Made by a program: the position numbers and the translations under genes. A DNA stretch of 6,042 bases, from positions 1 to 6,042 of the forward strand of contig JAJYIO010000179.1 of NCBI GenBank assembly GCA_021790035.1, in the 5' to 3' direction. The stretch comes from a bacterium (lineage in GTDB: Bacteria > Cyanobacteriota > Sericytochromatia > S15B-MN24 > VGJW01). Below, one piece after another: positions 1 through 5,170 of this stretch (its first letter is position 1; each line of letters starts with the position of its first letter). The notes under the pieces were generated by a model. It was not told the origin of the DNA and made no database searches. It saw only the letters and a program-made list of their open reading frames with translations.

Positions 1-453
1 ACAAAAGGTCTTCTGGGCGATGCTCGAGAGCGAATCGCCCGGCTGAACGGTATAGGTCCCGCCGGTCCTGGGCGCAGGGGCCTTGGGCGAAGACTGCACC
101 GGAGCCGGCGAGGGCTTGGCCGGCGGCTTGGGCGAGGACTGGGTTGGAGTGGGCGCGGGCTGGGCCCTGGAGGGTGCTGAAGACGGCCCGAGCTTGGCCA
201 GAAGCTGGTGGAGCTCGCCCCAGAGAACGCTATCGGAGGGCTGACCCTGACCGGGCTTGGCGCCGGTCAGGATCGGGGCCAGCTTTTGCAGGCTGGAATC
301 GAGCTGGTCTAGGCTCCTGCCGATCGGGTCGAGGGTCTCCGGAGCGGGCCCGCCGGCCTCGATCGAAGGGTCGGCCTCGCCGAGCCCCCCCGACAGGACC
401 CGCAGGGAGGGACGCCTGAGGACTTCATTCTTGCCGGACAGACGAACTGCCAT
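1..453 (-). CDS. LysM-domain protein with Pro-rich linker, N-terminal part (C-terminus beyond window edge)
   Basis: The frame runs from ATG (complement of 451-453) to the left edge without a stop, giving 151 codons. A strong ribosome binding site, AAGGGG, lies 5 nt upstream of the ATG (459-464), which fixes the start. Residues 1-30 are basic then polar, with no hydrophobic core, so no classical signal peptide is seen. Residues 41-64 and 76-89 look helical. Residues 91-131 form a Pro/Ala/Ser/Lys linker with a repeated QSSPK motif at 105-109 and 120-124. Residues 133-150 (TYTVQPGDSLSSIAQKTF) are the first half of a LysM domain, with the typical YTVQPGDSLSSIA signature; the domain continues outside the window. 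LysM domains bind N-acetylglucosamine-containing glycans such as peptidoglycan, so a cell-envelope role is likely, although the export route is unclear. It is divergent from the PHA-type operon and need not share its function. The LysM call is firm; the overall role is unknown. Confidence 0.85.
   Translation of the reverse strand, partial: MAVRLSGKNEVLRRPSLRVLSGGLGEADPSIEAGGPAPETLDPIGRSLDQLDSSLQKLAPILTGAKPGQGQPSDSVLWGELHQLLAKLGPSSAPSRAQPAPTPTQSSPKPPAKPSPAPVQSSPKAPAPRTGGTYTVQPGDSLSSIAQKTFC
82..141 (-). repeat. Imperfect direct repeat in the Pro-rich linker of the LysM gene
   Basis: CTTGGGCGAAGACTG (82-96) and CTTGGGCGAGGACTG (127-141) match at 14 of 15 bases and are exactly 45 bp apart. This encodes a 15-residue period in the protein, with QSSPK at residues 105-109 and 120-124. 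It is probably a small in-frame tandem expansion of the linker, of the kind common in surface or wall-associated proteins. Confidence 0.6.
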
Positions 454-487
454 CTTGACCCCTTGGTACACGCATCATCACGTCGAT

Positions 488-505
488 TCGAGCCCCGTGG
501 CTCGA
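488..505. promoter_or_regulatory. Inverted repeat, candidate operator
   Basis: TCGAGCC (488-494), spacer CCGT, GGCTCGA (499-505): perfect 7-bp arms. It lies 35-52 bp upstream of the LysM start codon and about 200 bp upstream of the CoA-transferase. There is no T-run on either side, so a terminator is unlikely. Its size and symmetry suit a dimeric HTH repressor such as a TetR-family protein. No footprint or second copy is available in the window. Confidence 0.35.
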
Positions 506-580
506 TATCACAACACCCACCTGTCTCTTCGCCGGCAGCACCCGAGATTCGACTAAGGGACGGCAAAGGTTGGACCAAAG

Positions 581-595
581 CCCGTTGAAAACGGG
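581..595. promoter_or_regulatory. Inverted repeat, candidate operator or leader hairpin
   Basis: CCCGTT (581-586), loop GAA, AACGGG (590-595): perfect 6-bp arms, 112 bp upstream of the CoA-transferase ATG. No T-run follows, so an intrinsic terminator is not indicated. It could be an operator or a 5'-leader hairpin if transcription starts upstream. Arms this short can arise by chance. Confidence 0.3.
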
Positions 596-652
596 AATCC
601 GGAGATCTGTAGCGGTGGAAAAACTTTCTCCTTGTGCCTGCTCGCCGTTCGT

Positions 653-680
653 GTTACAACCGAATCATCTCTCATATTTA
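653..680 (+). promoter_or_regulatory. Weak candidate promoter for the CoA-transferase/PHA operon
   Basis: GTTACA (653-658; 4 of 6 to TTGACA) and TATTTA (675-680; 3 of 6 to TATAAT), with a 16-bp spacer, sit in the most AT-rich stretch of the window. A start near 687 would leave a leader of about 20 nt with GAGG at 693-696. The matches are poor and the call rests mainly on location and base composition. Confidence 0.2.
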
Positions 681-707
681 ACCTTTGATCGCGAGGCAAG
701 AACCTGT

Positions 708-2306
708 ATGCGTTCAAAAATTCTTACGGCCCGCGAGGCCGTGGCGTTGATCAAGGATGGAGACTGCGTCGTCAGCGCTGGCTTCGTCGGCTGTGCCCAT
801 CCCGAGGCGCTCACCAGGGCCCTCGAGCAGCGTTTCCTGGAAGGCGGCCACCCGCGGGACCTCACCGTGGTCTATGTGGCCGGTCAGGGCGACGGCAAGT
901 CGATGGGGGCCAACCACCTGGCCCACGAGGGCATGGTTCGCCGGGTGATCGGCGGGCACTGGGGCCTGGCTCCCAGGCTCGGAGAGCTCGCCAACCGGGG
1001 GGCGATCGAGGCGTACAACTTCCCGCAGGGCGTGCTGTCCCACATGTTTCGCGACATCGCCGCCGGCAAGCCGCGCACCATCACGTCCGTCGGCCTGCAC
1101 ACGTTCGTCGATCCCCGCAATGGCGGCGGCAAGCTCAACGACCGCACCACCGAGGACCTGGTCGATCTCATCGAGTTCGACGGCAAGCAGTACCTGTCCT
1201 ACCGGCCCTTCCGGCCGGACGTGGCGTTCCTCCGGGGAACCACGGCCGACGAGTGGGGCAACGTATCCATGGAGCAAGAGGTCGTCTGGCTGGAGGCGCT
1301 GGCGCAGGCCATGGCGGTCAAGAACAGCGGCGGCATCGTGATCTGCCAGGTGATGCGCCTGGCCAAGGGCAAGGGGATCAACCAGCACTTCGTCAAGATT
1401 CCAGGCATCCTCGTCGACCACATCGTGGTCGTGGATCCAGCCCAGACGCCTGAACTGCACATGCAGACCTTCGATCGCGCCTATGTCCCCTATTTCTCCG
1501 GACAGGTGGAGTACCCCGAGGACTCCCTGTTCGAACCCATGGACATGAGCGTCCGCAAGGTCGTGGCTCGCCGGGCGTCGTTCGAGTTGCTGGCGTTCGA
1601 CCGTTGCGTCGTCAATCTCGGCATCGGCATGCCCGAGGCGGTGGCCAACGTCGCCAAGGAAGAAGGCATCCGCGATCGCATGACGCTCACGGTCGAGTCC
1701 GGTCCCATCGGCGGTCTCCCGGCCTCCGGTCTGAGCTTCGGAGCCTCGTTCAGTCCCGAATGCGTGATCGATCAGCCCTACATGTTCGACTTCTATGACG
1801 GCGGTGGGCTCGATATCGCGTTTCTGGGAGCCGCCGAGGTGGATCGGCAAGGCAACGTAAATGTCTCCCGCTTCGGTCCCAAGCTCGCGGGCTGCGGGGG
1901 CTTCATCAACATCACCCAGAACGCCAAGCGCGTCGCTTACTGCGGATCCTTCACGGCGGGCAAGCTGGAGGTCGCCGTCGAGAATGGCCGGCTGCGGATC
2001 CTGCGCGAGGGCAGCCAGAGGAAGTTCGTCGCATCGGTCGAGCACCTCACCTTCTCGGCGGAGTATGCCCTCGAGCGTCGGCAGCCGGTCCTCTACATCA
2101 CGGAGCGGGCGGTCTTCGAGCTCAGATCCGATGGCCTCTGGCTCACCGAGATCGCCCCCGGCGTGGACCTGCAGCGCGACATCCTCGATCAGATGGAGTT
2201 CGCCCCCCTCTTCGAGGAGCCCGTGCCCTTGATGGACGCGCGCATCTTCCAGGAGGGCTTGATGGGCCTCTCTGCTGGTACCGATCGCGAGCTGGTCCGC
2301 AGCTAG
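708..2306 (+). CDS. Acyl-CoA:acetate/propionate CoA-transferase, fused alpha-beta subunits (YdiF/Pct type)
   Basis: A 532-aa family I CoA-transferase with both subunits in one chain, close to the usual size for E. coli YdiF and clostridial propionate CoA-transferase. The alpha half (residues about 1-275) has the glycine-rich VVSAGFVG at 22-28. The beta half starts near 280, with NLGIGMPE at 303-310. The catalytic glutamate is Glu330 in TVESGPIGG (328-336), followed by the ASGLSFGAS stretch. GGFINITQNAKRVAYCGSFTAG (397-418) and the C-terminal VPLMDARIFQEGLMGL segment are also typical. The family moves CoA between short-chain acyl-CoAs and free acids through a glutamyl-CoA thioester, in the cytosol. 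The ATG at 708 was chosen because the following MRSKILTAREAVALIKDGD is the usual family N-terminus; GAGG lies 11 nt upstream. It is first in the operon, 59 bp before the hydrolase. In a PHA setting it could charge propionate, lactate or 3-hydroxy acids, but the substrate cannot be read from sequence. 3-oxoacid CoA-transferase activity is an alternative. Confidence 0.93.
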   Translation: MRSKILTAREAVALIKDGDCVVSAGFVGCAHPEALTRALEQRFLEGGHPRDLTVVYVAGQGDGKSMGANHLAHEGMVRRVIGGHWGLAPRLGELANRGAIEAYNFPQGVLSHMFRDIAAGKPRTITSVGLHTFVDPRNGGGKLNDRTTEDLVDLIEFDGKQYLSYRPFRPDVAFLRGTTADEWGNVSMEQEVVWLEALAQAMAVKNSGGIVICQVMRLAKGKGINQHFVKIPGILVDHIVVVDPAQTPELHMQTFDRAYVPYFSGQVEYPEDSLFEPMDMSVRKVVARRASFELLAFDRCVVNLGIGMPEAVANVAKEEGIRDRMTLTVESGPIGGLPASGLSFGASFSPECVIDQPYMFDFYDGGGLDIAFLGAAEVDRQGNVNVSRFGPKLAGCGGFINITQNAKRVAYCGSFTAGKLEVAVENGRLRILREGSQRKFVASVEHLTFSAEYALERRQPVLYITERAVFELRSDGLWLTEIAPGVDLQRDILDQMEFAPLFEEPVPLMDARIFQEGLMGLSAGTDRELVRS

Positions 2307-2365
2307 GCGAGCCCTGGCCAGCCAGGATCAGTTGAAGCCCGGCAGTTCGAGAAAGGGACTTTGCG

Positions 2366-3595
2366 ATGGCGATCATTCGAGAGAAGCCTCTCATCCTCGA
2401 GACCTCGGCGGTCGAGACCTTCGACGCCATCAAGCGCTTTCACCCGGTTCCCGGATTCCGGATCGGAGGTGCCTACGATCTCGACGACCCGGCCTCCTTC
2501 GAGAACGGAGGCATCGGCGGGACGACGCTCGAGGCGCTCGGTCTGGCGCCGGTCCAGATCGGATACATCGAGCTCGGGACGCCCCACCGCGGGCCGGACG
2601 GCGAGATCGACAACGCCGTCTTGATCTGCCCGTTCTACTCGGGGGATGCGACCAGCATGCTCGAGTTCTGGGGCGAGGACGGGGCGCGCTCCGCATTCAG
2701 CGAGGGGATCCACCTCGGCCCCGGACGGGTCATCGACACCTCGCGGTGGTACGTCATCCTGGCCGACGCCCTGGGCCTCTGGGGGGCCTCGCGGCCCGGC
2801 GCGTCGCACCCCGGTCAGGCGAGCAGCCGGTCTCTGGGGCTCGAGTTTCCGCAGTACAGCCTCCAGGATGCCGTGCAGCTCATGTACCGCCTGCTGCGCG
2901 ATCGCCTCGGAGTCAACTGTCTCCAGGTCGTGACGGGAGTCTCGCTGGGCGGCACGCTGTCCTATGTCTGGGGCGTCCAGCATCCGGATTTCGTCCGCGC
3001 GATCTTGCCCATCGGCGGCACGCCGTTCCAGAACCGCGGGATGGCGCGGTGGCAGTTCGACCTCATGACGGCCGCAATCCAGAGCGATCCGGTCTACCGC
3101 ACGACGGGGGGCGCCTACTATCACCTGCCCCTCCTCGAGCGCCCCGTGCTCGGCAACCTCTTTGGCTGGTCGCTCCTCCGGCAGTCGGCCTACGTCGACG
3201 AGGTGCGGGTCCGGCAGTCCTTCGACGAGTACCAGCTGGAGGGCTTCGACTGGGAGCAGTCGCGGGAAGTCATCCGATCCGGCGGCACCGAGCCCGGCTT
3301 TGGCCAGGGTCTGTTCGCGGTCGCCCTCCTCGACTCCAACGACCTCATCTACCGCAATCGCGCTCAGGCCATGCTCGACGTCGAGGATCAGCTGCACCGG
3401 ATCAAGGCGCGCACGCTCATCATCCACGTGGACACCGACCAGTGGCTCCATCCGCACATCGCCCGCAGGGCCCACGAGCGCATCCCCCACAGCCGACTGC
3501 TCACGTTCTCGCACGACATGGGTCACTACGGGGTCTTCATGGCGCCCGCCCGGTTCGGGGCCGAGATCCGGTCCTTCCTCGAGGGCAACGCTTGA
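2366..3595 (+). CDS. Alpha/beta-fold hydrolase of the homoserine O-acetyltransferase (MetX) superfamily
   Basis: 409 aa, with AAAGGG ending 8 nt before the ATG. The fold follows MetX: NAVLICPFYSGDATS (83-97) is the first core strand and oxyanion region, and RWYVILADALG (127-137) corresponds to the MetX RYFVICSNVLGG strand. GLEFPQYSLQDAVQ (158-171) corresponds to the GLDFPVITIRDMV segment. The nucleophile elbow is GVSLGG, with Ser193 (191-196). The acid is probably Asp358 in HVDTDQWLHP (354-363) and the catalytic base His387 in HDMGHYGVF (383-391). A lid or insert region lies about 215-330. The GG-C pattern after the second strand in true MetX is replaced by LWGASRPG, and no methionine genes are adjacent, so homoserine acetylation is doubtful. 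The product could be an esterase, thioesterase or acyltransferase. Its stop overlaps the start of the TetR gene by 4 bp, so the two are probably translationally coupled. It is cytosolic, with no signal peptide. Family call sure, substrate unknown. Confidence 0.85.
   Translation: MAIIREKPLILETSAVETFDAIKRFHPVPGFRIGGAYDLDDPASFENGGIGGTTLEALGLAPVQIGYIELGTPHRGPDGEIDNAVLICPFYSGDATSMLEFWGEDGARSAFSEGIHLGPGRVIDTSRWYVILADALGLWGASRPGASHPGQASSRSLGLEFPQYSLQDAVQLMYRLLRDRLGVNCLQVVTGVSLGGTLSYVWGVQHPDFVRAILPIGGTPFQNRGMARWQFDLMTAAIQSDPVYRTTGGAYYHLPLLERPVLGNLFGWSLLRQSAYVDEVRVRQSFDEYQLEGFDWEQSREVIRSGGTEPGFGQGLFAVALLDSNDLIYRNRAQAMLDVEDQLHRIKARTLIIHVDTDQWLHPHIARRAHERIPHSRLLTFSHDMGHYGVFMAPARFGAEIRSFLEGNA
3581..3585 (+). 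promoter_or_regulatory. Ribosome binding site that decides the TTG start of the TetR gene
   Basis: GAGGG lies 6 nt before TTG (3592-3594), inside the last codons of the hydrolase. There is no in-frame ATG or GTG between here and the first helix-turn-helix, where the GTG at residue 36 would destroy the domain. The TTGA overlap (start TTG, stop TGA) together with this site makes TTG the best start. Confidence 0.65.
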
Positions 3596-4785
3596 CCTCT
3601 CGCCTTCCGACCACCGACCGCGGAGTCCGGACCGCCGAGGCCATCCTGGACCACGCGGCGGACGAGTTCGCCCGGCGCGGCTACCACGCCACGTCCGTGG
3701 CGGGTATCTGCCGGCGCGGCGGGCTGGCCAACGCCAGCTTCTACCAGTACTTCACGGACAAGCGGCAGATCCACGGCGCCCTGGTCGAGCGAGCCCGCGC
3801 CGCGATGGAGGACGCGCTGGCACAGGCTACCGACCTCGAAAGCCTGTGCGCCGTGGTCTTCGATTTCCTCGCGGAACACAGCCGGGTCCTGCAGGTCTCG
3901 CGGGAGGCCGAGTTCCTGGATCTCGATCCAGGGATCGGGGGCCGCGAGTTCTACCAGCCGGTGACCGCGCGCATCCAGGTCCTGCTCGACGTCGACGAGG
4001 CGACGGCCTGGGCTGTCGTCGGAGCCCAGTTCTTCGTCGCGCTTCGCTTCGGGACGTGGGATGGCCGGGCGATCCCGCAGCCCGTCCAGGAGACCTTCCT
4101 CGACCTGGCATCCGGGGGGATCTCGGCGGGGTCGATCGACAGCTGGAACGACCTGACATTGCCCGGCGTGTTGCCTGTCGCCTCGGCGGCCGCAGAGGCG
4201 ACAGGGGACGGCTCCACCCGCGATGCCCTCATCGCAGCGGCACGCGAGCTGTTCGGCAGCCAGGGATATGCTGCCACCAAGATCACCGACATCACCGCAC
4301 GCGTGGACGTAGCCCAGGGCACGTTCTACGCGCACTTCCCCAGCAAGCGAGCCGTGCTGGCTCGAGTCGTTGACGACATCCGGCTCGACTTGATGGGACG
4401 CACCGCCGCAGCTGGACGCACGGCCGGCGACCGGATCGAACGGGAACGCCGCAACCTGTTGATCTTCCTCGACTGGCTCCGGACCAATCGCGACGCCTAT
4501 CGCATCGTGCGCGAGGCCGAGTTTGTCGGGCCCGAGATCGGCCGGGGATACTACCAGGCGATCGCCGACACGTACGGTCTCGGCCTGCGCGCTGCGCTCG
4601 AACGCGGCGAGCTGCGTCCGTTGGGAAAAGAGGATGTCGCGATCGAAACGATCGCATGGGCCCTCATGGGCATATCCCACTTTGCCGGCCTGCGCTGGGT
4701 GCTCTGGGATCCTGCGGCCGGGACGCCCCCGGGGGCCATCGCCAGCACGCTTCGTTTCCTGATGAGGGGCCTGGCCGCAGCATAG
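3592..4785 (+). CDS. Tandem TetR/AcrR-type transcriptional regulator (two full TetR units in one chain)
   Basis: 397 aa, about twice the length of a normal TetR regulator (about 190-220 aa). Unit 1: DNA-binding domain at residues about 13-65 (AILDHAADEFARRGYHATSV, recognition region LANASFYQYF 45-54), effector domain about 70-175. Linker about 176-207, Ala-rich. Unit 2: DNA-binding domain about 208-260 (ALIAAARELFGSQGYAATKI, recognition region VAQGTFYAHF 240-249), effector domain about 265-397. The effector domains are homologous to each other. REAEF occurs at 104-108 and 307-311, each followed by a G-x-x-(F/Y)-Y motif (117-121 and 317-321). WAVVGAQFFVALRFGTWD (140-157) parallels WALMGISHFAGLRWVLWD (356-373). 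So a complete TetR gene was duplicated and fused. Known TetR proteins bind palindromic operators as dimers and release on ligand binding; here the two recognition helices differ. The TTG start overlaps the hydrolase stop, and phaE follows after 34 bp. Likely autoregulator of this operon (inference); ligand unknown. Confidence 0.88.
   Translation: MTSRLPTTDRGVRTAEAILDHAADEFARRGYHATSVAGICRRGGLANASFYQYFTDKRQIHGALVERARAAMEDALAQATDLESLCAVVFDFLAEHSRVLQVSREAEFLDLDPGIGGREFYQPVTARIQVLLDVDEATAWAVVGAQFFVALRFGTWDGRAIPQPVQETFLDLASGGISAGSIDSWNDLTLPGVLPVASAAAEATGDGSTRDALIAAARELFGSQGYAATKITDITARVDVAQGTFYAHFPSKRAVLARVVDDIRLDLMGRTAAAGRTAGDRIERERRNLLIFLDWLRTNRDAYRIVREAEFVGPEIGRGYYQAIADTYGLGLRAALERGELRPLGKEDVAIETIAWALMGISHFAGLRWVLWDPAAGTPPGAIASTLRFLMRGLAAA
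4174..4205. repeat. 32-bp near-perfect palindrome in the linker of the tandem TetR gene
   Basis: Left arm CCTGTCGCCTC (4174-4184) and right arm GAGGCGACAGG (4195-4205) are perfect complements over 11 bp. The 10-bp centre is G-GCGGCCGC-A, itself containing an 8-bp palindrome, so the only non-pairing positions in the 32 bp are the G/A pair at 4185/4194. It encodes residues 195-205 (PVASAAAEATG), the junction between the two TetR units. It may be an operator, an mRNA hairpin or a fusion scar. No T-run follows. Confidence 0.7.
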
Positions 4786-4819
4786 AGCTCCGGCCACCGC
4801 CAGGTAGAGAGAGGTCACC

Positions 4820-5170
4820 ATGCTGAACCCGTTCGAGATCCAGCGGCAGATGTTCACCGAGTTCGAGAAGAGCTTCGGGGACTACTTCCAGAAGATGATG
4901 CGCGAGCCCGCGTTCATGCAGCTCGTCGCCCAGAACATGAACGGGGCGATGGACCTGCGGGCCCTGACCAAGGCGCAGGTCGAATCGACGCTCGAGATGC
5001 TCCAGTTGCCTTCCTCCGAGGCCATCGAGAAGCTCTACCAGACGATCCATCAGCTCGAGAGCAAGGTCCTCGACCTCGAGGAGCAGGTCGAGAGCGTCTC
5101 GGCCGAACTCCGGACGATGAAGGCGGAAACCCAGCCCGGAAAGACCTCCGGTAGCGAGGCGGCGCGCTGA
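4820..5170 (+). CDS. phaE: Short PhaE/PhaR-like PHA synthase subunit
   Basis: 116 aa, starting at ATG with AGAGAGG ending 5 nt upstream, so the start is secure. Residues 1-45 are amphipathic helix rich in Phe, Met and Gln. Residues 46-62 lead to LQLPSSEAIEKLYQTIHQLE (61-80), the LPSR-like turn plus helix typical of the C-terminal part of PhaE/PhaR-type subunits. Residues about 66-100 are a heptad-patterned coiled coil, and 101-116 a polar tail. In class III (PhaE, often around 350 aa) and class IV (PhaR, around 200 aa) systems this partner is needed for activity of the catalytic PhaC. This protein keeps mainly the conserved C-terminal module and is unusually short. Its stop overlaps the phaC start by one base (TGATG), which supports stoichiometric co-translation. 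Weak sequence conservation means a phasin-like granule protein is an alternative; position next to phaC is the main argument. Confidence 0.72.
   Translation: MLNPFEIQRQMFTEFEKSFGDYFQKMMREPAFMQLVAQNMNGAMDLRALTKAQVESTLEMLQLPSSEAIEKLYQTIHQLESKVLDLEEQVESVSAELRTMKAETQPGKTSGSEAAR

Larger units (their letters stand above)
454..707. other. Divergent intergenic region between LysM gene and CoA-transferase operon
   Basis: No gene is supported here. The region is visibly less GC-rich than its flanks, especially 650-690. It must carry the promoters for both the leftward LysM gene and the rightward operon. It holds two inverted repeats (488-505 and 581-595), the Shine-Dalgarno AAGGGG for the LysM gene (459-464) and a GAGG (693-696) 11 nt before the CoA-transferase ATG. 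A TTG-initiated in-frame extension of the CoA-transferase back to 570 is open, but its 46 residues do not resemble the family. Confidence 0.6.

Noticed and set aside
246..271. 9-bp perfect inverted repeat (CCTGACCGG / CCGGTCAGG, 8-bp spacer) inside the LysM gene
   Set aside because: About one such repeat is expected by chance in 6 kb of this composition, it is inside coding sequence and has no T-run.
144..578. Plus- and minus-strand small open frames over the LysM gene and intergenic region
   Set aside because: Their translations are Arg/Pro/Gly-rich without domains; the correct frame here is the minus-strand LysM gene starting at 453.
570..707. 46-residue N-terminal extension of the CoA-transferase from TTG at 570
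   Set aside because: The added residues are unlike the family and Cys/Ser-mixed, the segment spans the AT-rich promoter-like region and an inverted repeat, and ATG 708 gives the expected length (532 aa) and N-terminus.
700..715. GAAC...GTTC inverted repeat across the CoA-transferase start codon
   Set aside because: Only 4-bp arms, which is background level.
2313..2326. CCTGG-CCAG-CCAGG stem between the CoA-transferase and hydrolase, possible terminator
   Set aside because: Only 5 bp of stem and no T-run; the genes are 59 bp apart and appear co-transcribed.
2332..3591. Long open frame that continues upstream of the TetR gene, suggesting a giant fusion of about 817 residues
   Set aside because: It overlaps the hydrolase in another frame and its translation is Arg/Pro/Gly-rich low-complexity text, a normal shadow in GC-rich DNA. 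The hydrolase frame has clear family motifs.
3915..3932. 8-bp palindrome (CCTGGATC-TC-GATCCAGG) in the first half of the TetR gene
   Set aside because: Arms of 8 bp are expected by chance more than once in a window like this, and the codons for FLDLDP largely explain it.
714..4857. Three long antisense open frames (714-2045, 2303-3526, 3526-4857)
   Set aside because: They mirror the real genes, have no recognisable domains, and arise from strong third-position GC bias.
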